A DNA stretch of 64,000 nucleotides from Tenacibaculum discolor (GCF_003664185.1 NZ_RCCS01000005.1:186001-250000), one strand, 5' to 3'. Counted from the first letter of the stretch, positions 1 through 9,948 are shown. The notes: a model not told the origin generated them from the letters alone. Numbers and translations: made by a program.

Positions 1-1122
1 CCGTTTTTACAAGCTATTGGAAGGGTTTTAAAAGAAGATATTGTTGCTGACAGAGATTTCCCTCCATTCAACCGAGTGGCAATGGATGGTATTGCTATCA
101 ATCATCGTTTTTTTGAGCACGGTATTCGCGATTTTAAAATAGAAGGAATCCAAGCTGCTGGAAGTCCACAAAAAACACTGGATAATGCAGCCAACTGTTA
201 TGAAGTAATGACAGGAGCTGTGCTACCTAATAACTGCGATACGGTAATTCGTTATGAAGATGTTGATATTAATACACTAATAGCTACTGTTACTGTTGAT
301 GAAATTAAAGAAGGGCAGAACATCCATACACAGGGTTCCGATAAAAATAAAGGTGCTGTTCTAATAAAAAAGAACACTATAATCTCCGCTGCTGAAATTG
401 GAGTGCTGGCTACTGTTGGTAAAACGACTGTAAAAGTTGCCAAACAACCTAAAGTAATGATTGTTTCTACTGGTGATGAATTGGTTGATGTAAATGAAAA
501 TCCGTTAGACCACCAAATTCGTAGGAGTAATGTATATACGTTAGTTTCCTTATTGAACAATTTAAAAATTCCAGCAGAAACAGCCCATATTACTGATGAA
601 AAATCAGTTTTAAAAGAAAAAATTGAATCGTATTTAAAACAATACGATGTACTTCTATTTAGCGGTGCTGTAAGCAAAGGAAAGTTTGATTTTCTACCTG
701 AAGTTTTAGACGAGTTAGGCGTTCAAAAATTATTTCATAGAGTTTCGCAACGACCTGGTAAACCTTTTTGGTTTGGCGTTACAGATAACTGCAACGTATT
801 TGCTTTCCCAGGGAATCCAGTTTCAACTTTTGTAAACTGTATGGTATATTTTTACCCTTGGTATTTAACATCGGCAGGATTACATTCTGAAGAAAAAACA
901 GCAATTTTAGCAGAAAACATTAATTTTAAACCTAACTTAAGCTGTTTTATGCAAGTAAAATTAACTTCTGAAAATGGACAAGTATACGCAACACCAATAC
1001 AAGGAAATGGTTCAGGCGATTTAGCTAGTTTAGTAGAAGCAGATGGTTTTATCGAACTACCAAAGACAGAAGAAGTAACATTTAAAAAAGGAAGTGTTTT
1101 TCCGATAATTAGATATCGATGA
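1..1122 (+). CDS. moeA: Molybdopterin molybdenumtransferase MoeA (5' end outside window)
   Basis: MoeA inserts molybdate into adenylylated molybdopterin, the last step of basic molybdenum cofactor synthesis in the cytoplasm. The reading frame is open from base 1, so the gene begins upstream. The first visible residues include DFPPFNRVAMDG, which matches the conserved MoeA motif near the N-terminus. The central region has the MoaB/MogA-like fold with VMIVSTGDEL and SGAVSKGKFDF (usually SGGVSxGxxD), followed by PGKPFWFG and FAFPGNPVSTF. The beta-barrel domain IV closes the protein. About 30 residues or fewer of the domain I start appear to be missing. The stop codon overlaps the next ATG (ATGA), so it is translationally coupled to the following gene of a moeA-unknown-moaC-mobA operon. 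Family assignment is secure. Confidence 0.95.
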   Translation, partial: PFLQAIGRVLKEDIVADRDFPPFNRVAMDGIAINHRFFEHGIRDFKIEGIQAAGSPQKTLDNAANCYEVMTGAVLPNNCDTVIRYEDVDINTLIATVTVDEIKEGQNIHTQGSDKNKGAVLIKKNTIISAAEIGVLATVGKTTVKVAKQPKVMIVSTGDELVDVNENPLDHQIRRSNVYTLVSLLNNLKIPAETAHITDEKSVLKEKIESYLKQYDVLLFSGAVSKGKFDFLPEVLDELGVQKLFHRVSQRPGKPFWFGVTDNCNVFAFPGNPVSTFVNCMVYFYPWYLTSAGLHSEEKTAILAENINFKPNLSCFMQVKLTSENGQVYATPIQGNGSGDLASLVEADGFIELPKTEEVTFKKGSVFPIIRYR

Positions 1123-1640
1123 AAATTAAAGAGAAGAAAATATACATATTGAACTTTCTTTACAAAAGGAAAGAAGATGGCAAAAATCATAATATTATTG
1201 AGATACTTAAAACAATAGATGTCAGTGAAGTTGTATCATATGAAATTGGGAGGTCTTTAATTGAAGAAGGATATGCAAGAGGAATACAATCTAAAAGTGG
1301 AATTTTTTTAAGACTAAGTTTAAAAGGTATTGAATTCATAGAAGAAATAAATAACGCAAAAAATGTTAGTTTTTTTTCAGAAAAAGAAAAGACTGAGATT
1401 GAAAAAAGATTAGATGATTTCAAAAATCAACTTATTAGACTAGAAAAAGCTCAAGAAATTACTTATGATGATATTACAGATGAAATAAACGAGTTAAAAA
1501 AATTATTGACAGTCTTGAATAAAAAGAATTGGAAAGAAGTTTTAAAAGGAAAATTAATTGATATTGGATTAGGAAGTTTATCCGAAGAAGTTATTTCTGT
1601 CATTGTAAATACTTTTAAAGATCAACATCTCCTTAATTAA
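1119..1640 (+). CDS. Hypothetical protein, winged-helix-like N-terminus plus coiled coil
   Basis: I do not recognise this 173-residue protein. The N-terminal 75 residues (KIYILNFLYKRKEDGKNH...EIGRSLIEEGYARG...LRLSLKGIEFIEE) have the pattern of a winged-helix domain: helices, then a pair of strands and a closing helix. Residues 85-130 are strongly charged and look like a coiled coil. The C-terminal 40 residues (GKLIDIGLGSLSEEVISVIVNTF) form an amphipathic or weakly membrane-seeking helix. It has no signal peptide. Its ATG overlaps the moeA stop, and moaC follows 11 bp later, so it is co-transcribed with molybdenum-cofactor genes. It is more A-rich than the flanking genes, which would fit a late insertion into the operon. 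Function in cofactor synthesis is not shown. Confidence 0.75.
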   Translation: MKIKEKKIYILNFLYKRKEDGKNHNIIEILKTIDVSEVVSYEIGRSLIEEGYARGIQSKSGIFLRLSLKGIEFIEEINNAKNVSFFSEKEKTEIEKRLDDFKNQLIRLEKAQEITYDDITDEINELKKLLTVLNKKNWKEVLKGKLIDIGLGSLSEEVISVIVNTFKDQHLLN

Positions 1641-1651
1641 TCACTATTTAT

Positions 1652-2128
1652 ATGTCTAAATTTTCCCACATAAACGAGCAAAACCAACCTAAAATGGTGA
1701 ATGTTTCTGATAAAAAAATCACGAAACGTACAGCCATTGCTAAAGCTACCATGTTTTTAGGTTCAGAAATTATATGTCATTTTAAAAACGATGAACTCAT
1801 CACTAAAAAAGGACCAGTTTTTCAAACTGCTATCATTGCTGGAATTCAAGCTGTGAAAAAAACTTCTGATATCATCCCAATGTGCCATCCTTTGTTAATC
1901 AATGGTGTGGACATTGATATCAATATTATAGACGATGAGCATGTGGAGGTTTTTTGTAAAGTAACCATCGAAGGTAAAACGGGAGTAGAAATGGAAGCTC
2001 TTACAGGAGCTTCAGCAACTTGTTTAACTATTTATGATATGTGTAAAGCTATCAGTCAAAAAATGGTAATTAAAGATGTAAAGTTAGTAGAAAAAACAGG
2101 TGGAAAATCAGATATTAAAAATGGGTAA
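1652..2128 (+). CDS. moaC: Cyclic pyranopterin monophosphate synthase MoaC
   Basis: MoaC converts the MoaA product (3',8-cyclo-GTP) to cyclic pyranopterin monophosphate, the first isolable intermediate of molybdopterin. The 158-residue length is normal. Family signatures are clear: MVNVSDKKITKRTAIAKA at the start, IPMCHPLLINGVDI with the active-site His, GKTGVEMEALTGASATCLTIYDMCKA, and a closing VKLVEKTGGKSD, where the lysines bind substrate. The gene lies between the unknown ORF and the mobA-like gene, whose preferred ATG overlaps its 3' end by 8 bp. No moaA, moaD or moaE is visible in the window; they may lie upstream. Confidence 0.97.
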   Translation: MSKFSHINEQNQPKMVNVSDKKITKRTAIAKATMFLGSEIICHFKNDELITKKGPVFQTAIIAGIQAVKKTSDIIPMCHPLLINGVDIDINIIDDEHVEVFCKVTIEGKTGVEMEALTGASATCLTIYDMCKAISQKMVIKDVKLVEKTGGKSDIKNG

Positions 2129-3236
2129 GAAACATACTAAACATACAAGTCTAGAAAAAAAGTATAATGATAATTTTGCGCCTAACGAAGTTGCTATTTT
2201 AGGAACTAAGTGTGGGGTTATCGCTGATTTAGTTCATAACGTTTCAAAAAGATTATCAAACTATAACTTAGGATATTTTGACGCATCACATGCTAAAGAT
2301 GTTGAGCAAAATACGTTAGCTGAATATACCTTTCATCATGAAGGAAATTTACAAATAAACACTTCATCACCTGTAAACAAATACGAACAACGTTTACAGT
2401 TTTACAATCATGACTTTGTGTTCATTAACGGAAATCATTACCAAGGGGCGAAACAAATTTTGATTTTAGATGACGAAAAAGAAGCTTCTGTAAAAAAAAG
2501 GTTAGACCAATTAACAAATATTCAGTTTGTAATTCTATTGAATGAAAACTCAACCTATTTCGATTGTTTACTAGAACGTTTTCCACATATAAAAAACATT
2601 ACTAGCTACACAATTGACCAAGTGGATGAAATTACACAGCATATTCAAAATTTGATTGAAGAATATATCGCTCCTGTGAAAGGTTTAGTATTAGTTGGTG
2701 GAAAAAGTACTCGAATGGGTAGTGACAAATCAGAATTAAGTTATTTTGGAAAACCTCAAAAACAATACGCTAAAGAGTTGTTAGAAAACTGCTCTTTAGA
2801 CACTTTCTTTTCTGTTCAAAAACCTTCTGAAAAAGAAAATGAAATTCACGACACCTTTTTAAACTTAGGACCTTTTGGGGGTATTTGTTCTGCTTTTCAA
2901 AAGAACCCAAATACAGCTTGGTTGGTACTAGCAACCGATGTTCCTTTTGTAAATAAAGAACTTATTTCTCTCCTTTTACAGAAAAGAAACCCAAGTAAAG
3001 TTGCTACAGCAATCAAAGGAAAAAACAAAGAATTTCCTGAACCATTAATTACCATTTATGAGCCAAAGGCTTACGGAAAACTACTTCAGTACTTAGCCCA
3101 AGGGTATTCTTGCCCTCGTAAAATGTTAATTAACTCTGATGTAGAAATTGTTGAAGTTGATGATAACCTTATTAGAAACATTAACACTCCTGAAGAGTTT
3201 AAAGAAGCTAAAAAAGATATTGAAAATTTGATATAA
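2121..3236 (+). CDS. mobA: MobA-like molybdenum cofactor guanylyltransferase with degenerate MobB-like N-terminus
   Basis: The C-terminal half (from about residue 185) is a MobA-type nucleotidyltransferase: GLVLVGGKSTRMGSDKSEL is the NTP-binding loop, LGPFGGICSAF and LVLATDVPFV follow, the latter with the metal-binding Asp. MobA transfers GMP to molybdopterin to give the bis-MGD cofactor. The first 185 residues resemble the MobB fold (EVAILGTKCGVIADLVHNVSKRL...LGYFDASHA), but the normal P-loop GxxxxGKT is replaced by GTKCGVIA, so GTP binding there is doubtful. I chose ATG 2121 (371 residues, 8-bp overlap with moaC) over the GTG at 2100, because MGKKHTKH is a natural start. This is the last gene of the operon; a terminator follows. 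Confidence 0.85.
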   Translation: MGKKHTKHTSLEKKYNDNFAPNEVAILGTKCGVIADLVHNVSKRLSNYNLGYFDASHAKDVEQNTLAEYTFHHEGNLQINTSSPVNKYEQRLQFYNHDFVFINGNHYQGAKQILILDDEKEASVKKRLDQLTNIQFVILLNENSTYFDCLLERFPHIKNITSYTIDQVDEITQHIQNLIEEYIAPVKGLVLVGGKSTRMGSDKSELSYFGKPQKQYAKELLENCSLDTFFSVQKPSEKENEIHDTFLNLGPFGGICSAFQKNPNTAWLVLATDVPFVNKELISLLLQKRNPSKVATAIKGKNKEFPEPLITIYEPKAYGKLLQYLAQGYSCPRKMLINSDVEIVEVDDNLIRNINTPEEFKEAKKDIENLI

Positions 3237-3242
3237 TTAAAG

Positions 3243-3277
3243 AAACCTATGCCAAGGTTTTCTTGACATAGGTTTTC
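3243..3277. terminator. Bidirectional Rho-independent terminator between mobA and katG
   Basis: AAACCTATG at 3243-3251 pairs with CATAGGTTT at 3267-3275. An inner CAAG/CTTG extends the stem past one C/A mismatch. A-rich sequence lies on one side and T-rich on the other, so it can end both convergent transcripts. Confidence 0.8.
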
Positions 3278-3302
3278 AATATTCTTACTTACTCTATATT
3301 AT

Positions 3303-5591
<2,289 letters not shown>

Positions 5592-5609
5592 TTATTAATT
5601 GATTTTTAG

Positions 5610-5617
5610 CAAATCTA
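5610..5617 (-). promoter_or_regulatory. katG promoter -7 element
   Basis: On the minus strand this reads TAGATTTG, a perfect match to the Bacteroidota -7 consensus TAnnTTTG, 24 bp before the katG ATG. No -33 TTTG is evident; the palindrome at 5639-5655 occupies that region. Confidence 0.6.
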
Positions 5618-5638
5618 TATTTGAAATAGTTATGTTTT

Positions 5639-5655
5639 TTCTATTTTAAATAGAA
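5639..5655. promoter_or_regulatory. 17-bp palindrome in the katG promoter, candidate operator
   Basis: TTCTATTTTAAATAGAA is a perfect 8-1-8 inverted repeat. It lies 22-38 bp upstream of the katG -7 element, where a repressor or redox regulator would act. The one-base-centre geometry is like Fur/PerR sites, but the bases differ from the Bacillus PerR box, so the regulator is not identified. Confidence 0.45.
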
Positions 5656-5766
5656 ATAATTTATATTGATGTAACTTAGATTTATCTTTATTTCTAAAAT
5701 AAAAAACTTAAGATGTATTTTATGTTTTTGAGGAAGTAGTAATTCTCTCCTTTTAAATTAAGTGTA

Positions 5767-5812
5767 TAAAAAAAGCACCTAATCTTAATTTTAAAAAGAT
5801 AAAGTGCTTTTT
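5767..5812 (-). terminator. Terminator of the tRNA-Leu transcript
   Basis: On the minus strand AAAAAGCAC and, further in, ATCTT pair with AAGAT and GTGCTTTTT, followed by a T run. It begins two bases after the tRNA 3' end. Confidence 0.7.
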
Positions 5813-5813
5813 G

Positions 5814-5897
5814 TACCAAAGGTGGGACTCGAACCCACACGCCCTTGCGAGCATCGGATTTTGAATCCGACGTGTCTACCAATTCCACCACTTTGGC
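5814..5897 (-). tRNA. tRNA-Leu (anticodon CAA)
   Basis: Read on the minus strand, the acceptor arms GCCAAAG and CTTTGGT pair (one G-U), with discriminator A at 5814. The D arm is GTGGTGGAATTGGTAGACAC, the anticodon stem CGGA/TCCG holds loop TTCAAAA with anticodon CAA (decodes UUG), and there is a long type-II variable arm (GCTCGCAAGGGC). The T arm GTGGGTTCGAGTCCCAC is perfect. CCA is not encoded. Long variable arm and identity bases fit leucine. Confidence 0.97.
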
Positions 5898-5909
5898 ATT
5901 TGGAGAGTG

Positions 5910-5917
5910 CAAATCTA
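5910..5917 (-). promoter_or_regulatory. tRNA-Leu promoter -7 element
   Basis: The minus strand reads TAGATTTG (TAnnTTTG consensus) 13 bp upstream of the tRNA 5' end, the correct distance for a start just before the mature tRNA. Confidence 0.6.
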
Positions 5918-5962
5918 TAAAATATTTCATTTAAAATATCTTTTAAACTCTTAAAATAGTTT

Positions 5963-5970
5963 TATTTTTG
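5963..5970 (+). promoter_or_regulatory. prs promoter -7 element
   Basis: TATTTTTG matches TAnnTTTG and lies 39 bp before the prs ATG, giving a leader of roughly 30 nt. No clear -33 TTTG is seen. Confidence 0.5.
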
Positions 5971-6008
5971 CCGCAACAACAACACTAACTAAAAATATCT
6001 TTTTGTAA

Positions 6009-6950
6009 ATGGCTACAAATCAATTAAGCCCAAAAATCTTTGCGTGTTCACAAAGTGTCGAACTAGCAGAAGAAATTGCCAATGCTTACGGAACCAAACT
6101 AGGAAATGTAATTACTACACATTTTAGTGATGGTGAATTTCAACCTGCTTTTGAAGAATCAATTAGAGGACGAAGAGTTTTCATTGTAGGATCAACTTTT
6201 CCTTCAACTGATAACTTAATGGAAATGTTATTAATGTGTGATGCTGCTAAACGTGCTTCTGCAAGACATATTACTGCTGTAATGCCTTATTTTGGTTGGG
6301 CTCGTCAAGACAGAAAAGACAAACCTCGTGTAGCAATTGGAGCTAAATTAGTAGCTAAATTATTAGAAACAGCTGGAGCCACTAGAATTATGACCATGGA
6401 TTTACATGCTGATCAGATTCAAGGCTTCTTTGAAAAACCGGTAGATCATTTATTTGCTTCTACTATCTTTTTACCTTACGTAAAAAGCTTAAAGTTAGAC
6501 AATTTAACCATCGCTTCTCCTGATATGGGAGGATCTAAAAGAGCCTATGCTTATTCTAAATACTTAGAAAGTGATGTTGTTATTTGCTATAAACAACGTC
6601 AAAAAGCCAATGTAATTTCTCACATGGAGCTAATTGGTGAAGTAGAAGGTAAGAATGTTATTCTTGTAGATGATATGATTGATACTGGCGGAACGCTTAC
6701 CAAAGCAGCTGATTTAATGATGGAACGTGGTGCCAAAAGTGTACGCGCCATTTGTACACACCCAATTCTTTCTGGTAATGCTTATGAAAGAATTCAAAAC
6801 TCGCAATTAACAGAGCTAATCGTTTCAGATACAATTCCTTTAAAAAAGAACATTTCTAAAATAAAAGTTGTATCTTGCGCCGCTTTGTTCGCTGATGTGA
6901 TGCATAAAGTTCAAGACAATACATCTATTAGCGATCAATTTTTAATGTAA
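6009..6950 (+). CDS. prs: Ribose-phosphate pyrophosphokinase
   Basis: This enzyme makes phosphoribosyl pyrophosphate (PRPP) from ribose 5-phosphate and ATP, feeding purine, pyrimidine, His, Trp and NAD synthesis. The 313-residue length is usual for class I enzymes. Visible signatures are FSDGEFQPAF near the start, the catalytic flexible loop region WARQDRKDKPR, the metal site TMDLHADQIQGFF and the PRPP-binding loop VDDMIDTGGTL. rplY follows after only 21 bp with no terminator, so the two form an operon, an arrangement common in Bacteroidota. Confidence 0.97.
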   Translation: MATNQLSPKIFACSQSVELAEEIANAYGTKLGNVITTHFSDGEFQPAFEESIRGRRVFIVGSTFPSTDNLMEMLLMCDAAKRASARHITAVMPYFGWARQDRKDKPRVAIGAKLVAKLLETAGATRIMTMDLHADQIQGFFEKPVDHLFASTIFLPYVKSLKLDNLTIASPDMGGSKRAYAYSKYLESDVVICYKQRQKANVISHMELIGEVEGKNVILVDDMIDTGGTLTKAADLMMERGAKSVRAICTHPILSGNAYERIQNSQLTELIVSDTIPLKKNISKIKVVSCAALFADVMHKVQDNTSISDQFLM

Positions 6951-6971
6951 ATAAACTTAATAAACAAAGTA

Positions 6972-7547
6972 ATGAAATCAATTACAATCAAAGGATCTCA
7001 AAGAGAAAGCGTAGGTAAAAAAGCAACCAAAGCCTTACGTAATGCTGGAAAGGTTCCTTGCGTATTATACGGAGGAGACAAGCCTGTTCACTTTTCAGCT
7101 GACGAAAAATCGTTCAAGCCATTAGTATATACTCCAGATGTATTTACTGCTACGATTGAATTAGATGGTGTAACATACAATGCTGTATTACAAGATATAC
7201 AGTTCCACCCAGTACATGATAGCATTTTACATGTAGACTTCTATCAATTATTTGAAGACAAAGCTGTAACTATGGATATTCCTGTACGTTTAGTAGGATC
7301 TTCTAAAGGTGTTATGGTAGGGGGTGCTTTACGTCACAACTTACGTAAATTAAAAGTAAAAGCATTACCTGCTAACTTACCAGATTTTATCGAAGCTGAT
7401 ATTACTGAGTTAGAAATTGGTAATAAATTATATGTTACTGAGTTAAAGAATGATAAATATACTTTCTTACACCCAGACAACACAGTAGTTGCTCAAGTTC
7501 GTATGTCTCGTAATGCTGCTAAAGCAGCTTCTGAAGCAGAAGCATAG
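6972..7547 (+). CDS. rplY: 50S ribosomal protein L25 / general stress protein Ctc
   Basis: L25 binds 5S rRNA in the large ribosomal subunit. At 191 residues this is the long two-domain (TL5/Ctc) form. The N-terminal beta-barrel domain ([33 protein letters not shown]) contacts 5S rRNA, and [21 protein letters not shown] is the family signature linking to the C-terminal beta domain (VPVRLVG-like segment, then [19 protein letters not shown]). The Ala/Glu-rich tail is normal in flavobacteria. It is second in the prs operon and is followed by a strong terminator at 7569-7598. Confidence 0.96.
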   Translation: MKSITIKGSQRESVGKKATKALRNAGKVPCVLYGGDKPVHFSADEKSFKPLVYTPDVFTATIELDGVTYNAVLQDIQFHPVHDSILHVDFYQLFEDKAVTMDIPVRLVGSSKGVMVGGALRHNLRKLKVKALPANLPDFIEADITELEIGNKLYVTELKNDKYTFLHPDNTVVAQVRMSRNAAKAASEAEA

Positions 7548-7568
7548 ACCGCAATACTATAATTATAC

Positions 7569-7598
7569 AAAAGCGTTACCATGTGTAGCGCTTTTTTT
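7569..7598 (+). terminator. Terminator after rplY
   Basis: AAAGCG and inner TAC pair with GTA and CGCTTT, followed by a T run. It closes the prs-rplY operon, and its T run runs into the next -7 element. Confidence 0.85.
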
Positions 7599-7605
7599 AT
7601 TTTTG
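7598..7605 (+). promoter_or_regulatory. pth promoter -7 element
   Basis: TATTTTTG (TAnnTTTG) ends four bases before the first possible pth ATG (7610). Transcription should start near 7612, which argues that translation begins either at the internal ATG 7685 or on a leaderless transcript. Confidence 0.5.
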
Positions 7606-7609
7606 ATGT

Positions 7610-8251
7610 ATGGTTTTTAGAACTTTTTTTAAAAGATTATTTGGTTTTTCTACAAAACAATTAACAGAGAAAGAAGACAATTTTATGAAGAAATTTTTAA
7701 TTGTAGGCTTAGGTAATATTGGTGAAAAATATGACAATACACGTCATAATATTGGCTTTAAAATAGTAGATGCTTTCGTAAAAGAACATGAAGGTTCTTT
7801 TGAAACTGAAAAGTTAGGTGATATAGCTAAACTTAAAATAAAAGGTAAGACTGTTATCGTTTTAAAACCGAATACTTATATGAACTTAAGCGGAAAAGCG
7901 GTTAAATACTGGATGCAAAAAGAAAACATTCAAGTTGAAAACTTATTAATTATTACTGATGACTTAAATATTGATTTCGGAAAGATTCGTATCAAAGGAA
8001 AAGGAAGTTCTGGTGGACACAACGGACTAAAAGATATTCAAGATAAGTTTAATACAGGTGCTTACCCTCGTTTTCGCTTTGGTGTAGGAGCTGAATATAG
8101 TAAAGGTCGACAAGTAGATTATGTTTTAGGTGAATGGAATGCTGAAGAAGAAAGCGCAATGATTGAACGCATTCCTTTTTCTGTAAAAGCGGTTACTTCT
8201 TTTATTACAGCAGGTTTAGCCAACACCATGAACGAGTTTAACGGGAAATAG
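7610..8251 (+). CDS. pth: Peptidyl-tRNA hydrolase
   Basis: Pth cleaves peptides from prematurely released peptidyl-tRNA so that tRNA is recycled. Core motifs are present: FLIVGLGNIGEKYDNTRHNIGFK with the catalytic His, KPNTYMNLSG with the conserved Asn, and DDLNIDFGKIRIKGKGSSGGHNGLKDI with the catalytic Asp and the tRNA-binding Gly-rich loop. Bacterial Pth normally starts at MKKFLIVGLGN (ATG 7685, 188 residues). Here 25 in-frame residues precede it (FRTFFKRLFGFSTKQ, basic and hydrophobic), an extension I recall in other flavobacteria. The promoter position makes the start uncertain. The gene is monocistronic and convergent with queD. Confidence 0.95.
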   Translation: MVFRTFFKRLFGFSTKQLTEKEDNFMKKFLIVGLGNIGEKYDNTRHNIGFKIVDAFVKEHEGSFETEKLGDIAKLKIKGKTVIVLKPNTYMNLSGKAVKYWMQKENIQVENLLIITDDLNIDFGKIRIKGKGSSGGHNGLKDIQDKFNTGAYPRFRFGVGAEYSKGRQVDYVLGEWNAEEESAMIERIPFSVKAVTSFITAGLANTMNEFNGK

Positions 8252-8293
8252 TTTATATAATTGTCACTTCAATGATAACTGATAATTGACTAA

Positions 8294-8743
8294 TTAATTA
8301 TCTGAAGCATACCACTCAGCAAAACTAGTATCTGTTTCTTGTAATTTAATAGCATGTAGTTTAATGTTTTCAGGAAGTCTGCGTTGAATTTTCTTAGCAA
8401 AATCAATCACCATCATTTCACTTGTTGGCTGATAATCTACTAAAATCACATGGTGTCCTCGATTTTTTAACTCCTGTGCCAACTCAACATGAGGTGTATT
8501 TTTGTTAAACACTGTAGCATGGTCAAATACATCAACAATATCTTCTTTAACAATCTTCTTTAGATCACCAAAGTCAATTACCATACCATACTTAACATTG
8601 CTTGTATCTGTTATTGGAGAACCAATCACAGTAACAGAAAGTTTATAACTATGTCCGTGAACATTTTTACACTTTCCGTCATAACCATACAGCGCATGCC
8701 CAGTTTCAAAAGTGAACTGTTTGGTAATTCGAATCTTACTCAT
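8294..8743 (-). CDS. queD: 6-carboxytetrahydropterin synthase / 6-pyruvoyl-tetrahydropterin synthase family
   Basis: QueD converts dihydroneopterin triphosphate to 6-carboxytetrahydropterin, the first queuosine-specific step; the same fold also includes PTPS enzymes. Zinc ligands His16 (FETGHAL), His29 and His31 (NVHGHSY) and catalytic Cys25 (CKNVHGH) are present. The conserved VIDFGDLK and the C-terminal KLQETDTSFAEW with a pterin-anchoring Glu also match. Its 149 residues are slightly longer than E. coli QueD. No other queuosine gene is nearby, so the exact pterin product is inferred from the family. A 31-residue small ORF lies just upstream on the same strand. Confidence 0.9.
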   Translation of the reverse strand: MSKIRITKQFTFETGHALYGYDGKCKNVHGHSYKLSVTVIGSPITDTSNVKYGMVIDFGDLKKIVKEDIVDVFDHATVFNKNTPHVELAQELKNRGHHVILVDYQPTSEMMVIDFAKKIQRRLPENIKLHAIKLQETDTSFAEWYASDN

Positions 8744-8817
8744 AAATTTTCTATTTATAAAGAAGTTATAAAATAACCTTTATAAAAGTTATTTCTCTAC
8801 GTTTGTTGTGGTGACTC

Positions 8818-8913
8818 TTATTTTCTTTTAAACCTTTTGTTTGCTCTATATTTATTAAAGAAATAAATAACTGCAACACCTGCTGCTAAAATAGCGAAGA
8901 AAGAATTTCCCAT
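8818..8913 (-). CDS. Small 31-residue membrane protein
   Basis: ATG at 8913 opens a 31-residue frame: MGNSFFAILAAGVAVIYFF followed by NKYRANKRFKRK. It has one hydrophobic helix with small residues and then a strongly basic tail, the layout of a single-pass N-out, C-in small membrane protein. A -7 promoter element (TACTTTTG) lies 22 bp upstream and queD starts 75 bp downstream in the same direction. No function can be assigned. The composition and promoter support it being real, but its length leaves doubt. Confidence 0.55.
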   Translation of the reverse strand: MGNSFFAILAAGVAVIYFFNKYRANKRFKRK

Positions 8914-8934
8914 TTTAATGCTTGTTTTATTCGT

Positions 8935-8942
8935 CAAAAGTA
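8935..8942 (-). promoter_or_regulatory. -7 element for the 31-residue ORF and possibly queD
   Basis: The minus strand reads TACTTTTG, matching TAnnTTTG, 22 bp upstream of the small ORF's ATG. No -33 TTTG was found. Confidence 0.45.
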
Positions 8943-9025
8943 CGAATTTGATTTTAATTTATTGCTTTTTCATTAAACTCGTAATCACAATTATTATAAA
9001 AAGTACATTCTATAATTTGACATAA

Positions 9026-9048
9026 TTTTTGTCTTAAACTAACAAACA
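9026..9048 (+). promoter_or_regulatory. Candidate AraC-regulator operator, copy 1
   Basis: This 23-bp site (TTTTTGTC, TAAA, ACAAACA in order) matches the site at 10005-10027 at 19 of 23 positions. It lies 31 bp before the ATG of the AraC-type gene, as expected for autoregulation. Its arms TTTGTC and AACAAA form an imperfect dyad. Confidence 0.5.
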
Positions 9049-9078
9049 TTAATGTGAGATTATATTTAACTTTAATAT

Positions 9079-9948
9079 ATGAAAAACTCAACACAAGTAG
9101 AGCGATTTAATAAGTTATTAGATTTTTTAGAAAAGCGTTTTAAAACATCAATTGATATAAATGAAATAGAAGATATTTCCTTTTATTCCTATCGAAATAT
9201 TAATAGAATATTTTTAGCGTTACAGCATGAAACTATTGGTCAGTTTCTTAAAAGAAGAAAACTAGAAAAAGCTGCAGAGTATTTAAAATTTTCAGATAAT
9301 GAAATTTCAGATATTGCCCTAGAAATTGGATATAGTGATATAGCAGCTTTTAGTAAAGCTTTTAAAAAGTATTTTCGCTGCACACCATCTAGATTTAGGA
9401 ACTCTTATACACTGCTACAAAAAATTACAAATCAAATTTTAGAAGAATCTAATAAAAAAAATGAATCTTTATTAAAGTTTGAAATTGAAACTCTACCTAC
9501 ATTTCAAATGCTTTATTTGCAATATAAAGGAACTTATGAAAATGTAAAAGGTATTGAGAAAACATGGAAACAACTTTTAAAATATGCTGATAAGCGTAAA
9601 TTATTAACTGATAAAACTATTGTTCTTGGTGAAGTTTTGGATGACGATGAAATAACGGAATCTATTAATTGTAGGTATAATGCAGGAATTATACTTACAG
9701 AAGCACAAAAAATTGAAGTTGAAGAAATGTTTAAAGTTAAAGAAGTTGCTTCTCAAAAATATGCCAAATTTATTCATAAAGGAAGTCATGAAAGCTGTTT
9801 TGAAACATACAATACAATTTACGCACATTGGATATATGAGGTTCAATTAGAGTTTGCTGACGCACCAACCTTAGAATTTTATTTAAACGATGAGGAAAAT
9901 ACTTCTCAAGAAGAATTAATTACAGAAATCTATATTCCAGTAATTTAA
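9079..9948 (+). CDS. AraC-family transcriptional regulator with GyrI-like effector domain
   Basis: The N-terminal 110 residues form an AraC double helix-turn-helix: ISFYSYRNINRIFLALQHETIGQFLKRRKLEKAAEYL, then ISDIALEIGYSDIAAFSKAFKKYFRCTPSRFR. Residues about 130-289 have the GyrI/SoxS-Rob-type effector fold (IETLPTFQMLYLQYKGTYENV ... AGIILTEAQKIEVEEMFKVKEVASQKYAKFIHKGSHESCFETYNTIYAHWI ... LEFYLND). This order, DNA-binding domain first and GyrI-like domain last, is that of Rob-like regulators that respond to small amphiphilic molecules. The 23-bp motif in its own promoter recurs before the next operon (hydroxylase), so it probably controls itself and that operon. Confidence 0.92.
   Translation: MKNSTQVERFNKLLDFLEKRFKTSIDINEIEDISFYSYRNINRIFLALQHETIGQFLKRRKLEKAAEYLKFSDNEISDIALEIGYSDIAAFSKAFKKYFRCTPSRFRNSYTLLQKITNQILEESNKKNESLLKFEIETLPTFQMLYLQYKGTYENVKGIEKTWKQLLKYADKRKLLTDKTIVLGEVLDDDEITESINCRYNAGIILTEAQKIEVEEMFKVKEVASQKYAKFIHKGSHESCFETYNTIYAHWIYEVQLEFADAPTLEFYLNDEENTSQEELITEIYIPVI

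Noticed and set aside
252-677. Open frame on the minus strand inside moeA
   Set aside because: Fully covered by moeA on the other strand; its protein has no recognisable pattern and moeA is certain.
5694-5930. Open frame of 78 codons on the minus strand
   Set aside because: It reads through tRNA-Leu and its terminator, so it is not a protein gene.
8769-8794. AAATAAC/GTTATTT hairpin upstream of queD as a riboswitch or terminator
   Set aside because: The stem is seven A/T-rich pairs without a T run or any preQ1 aptamer signature.
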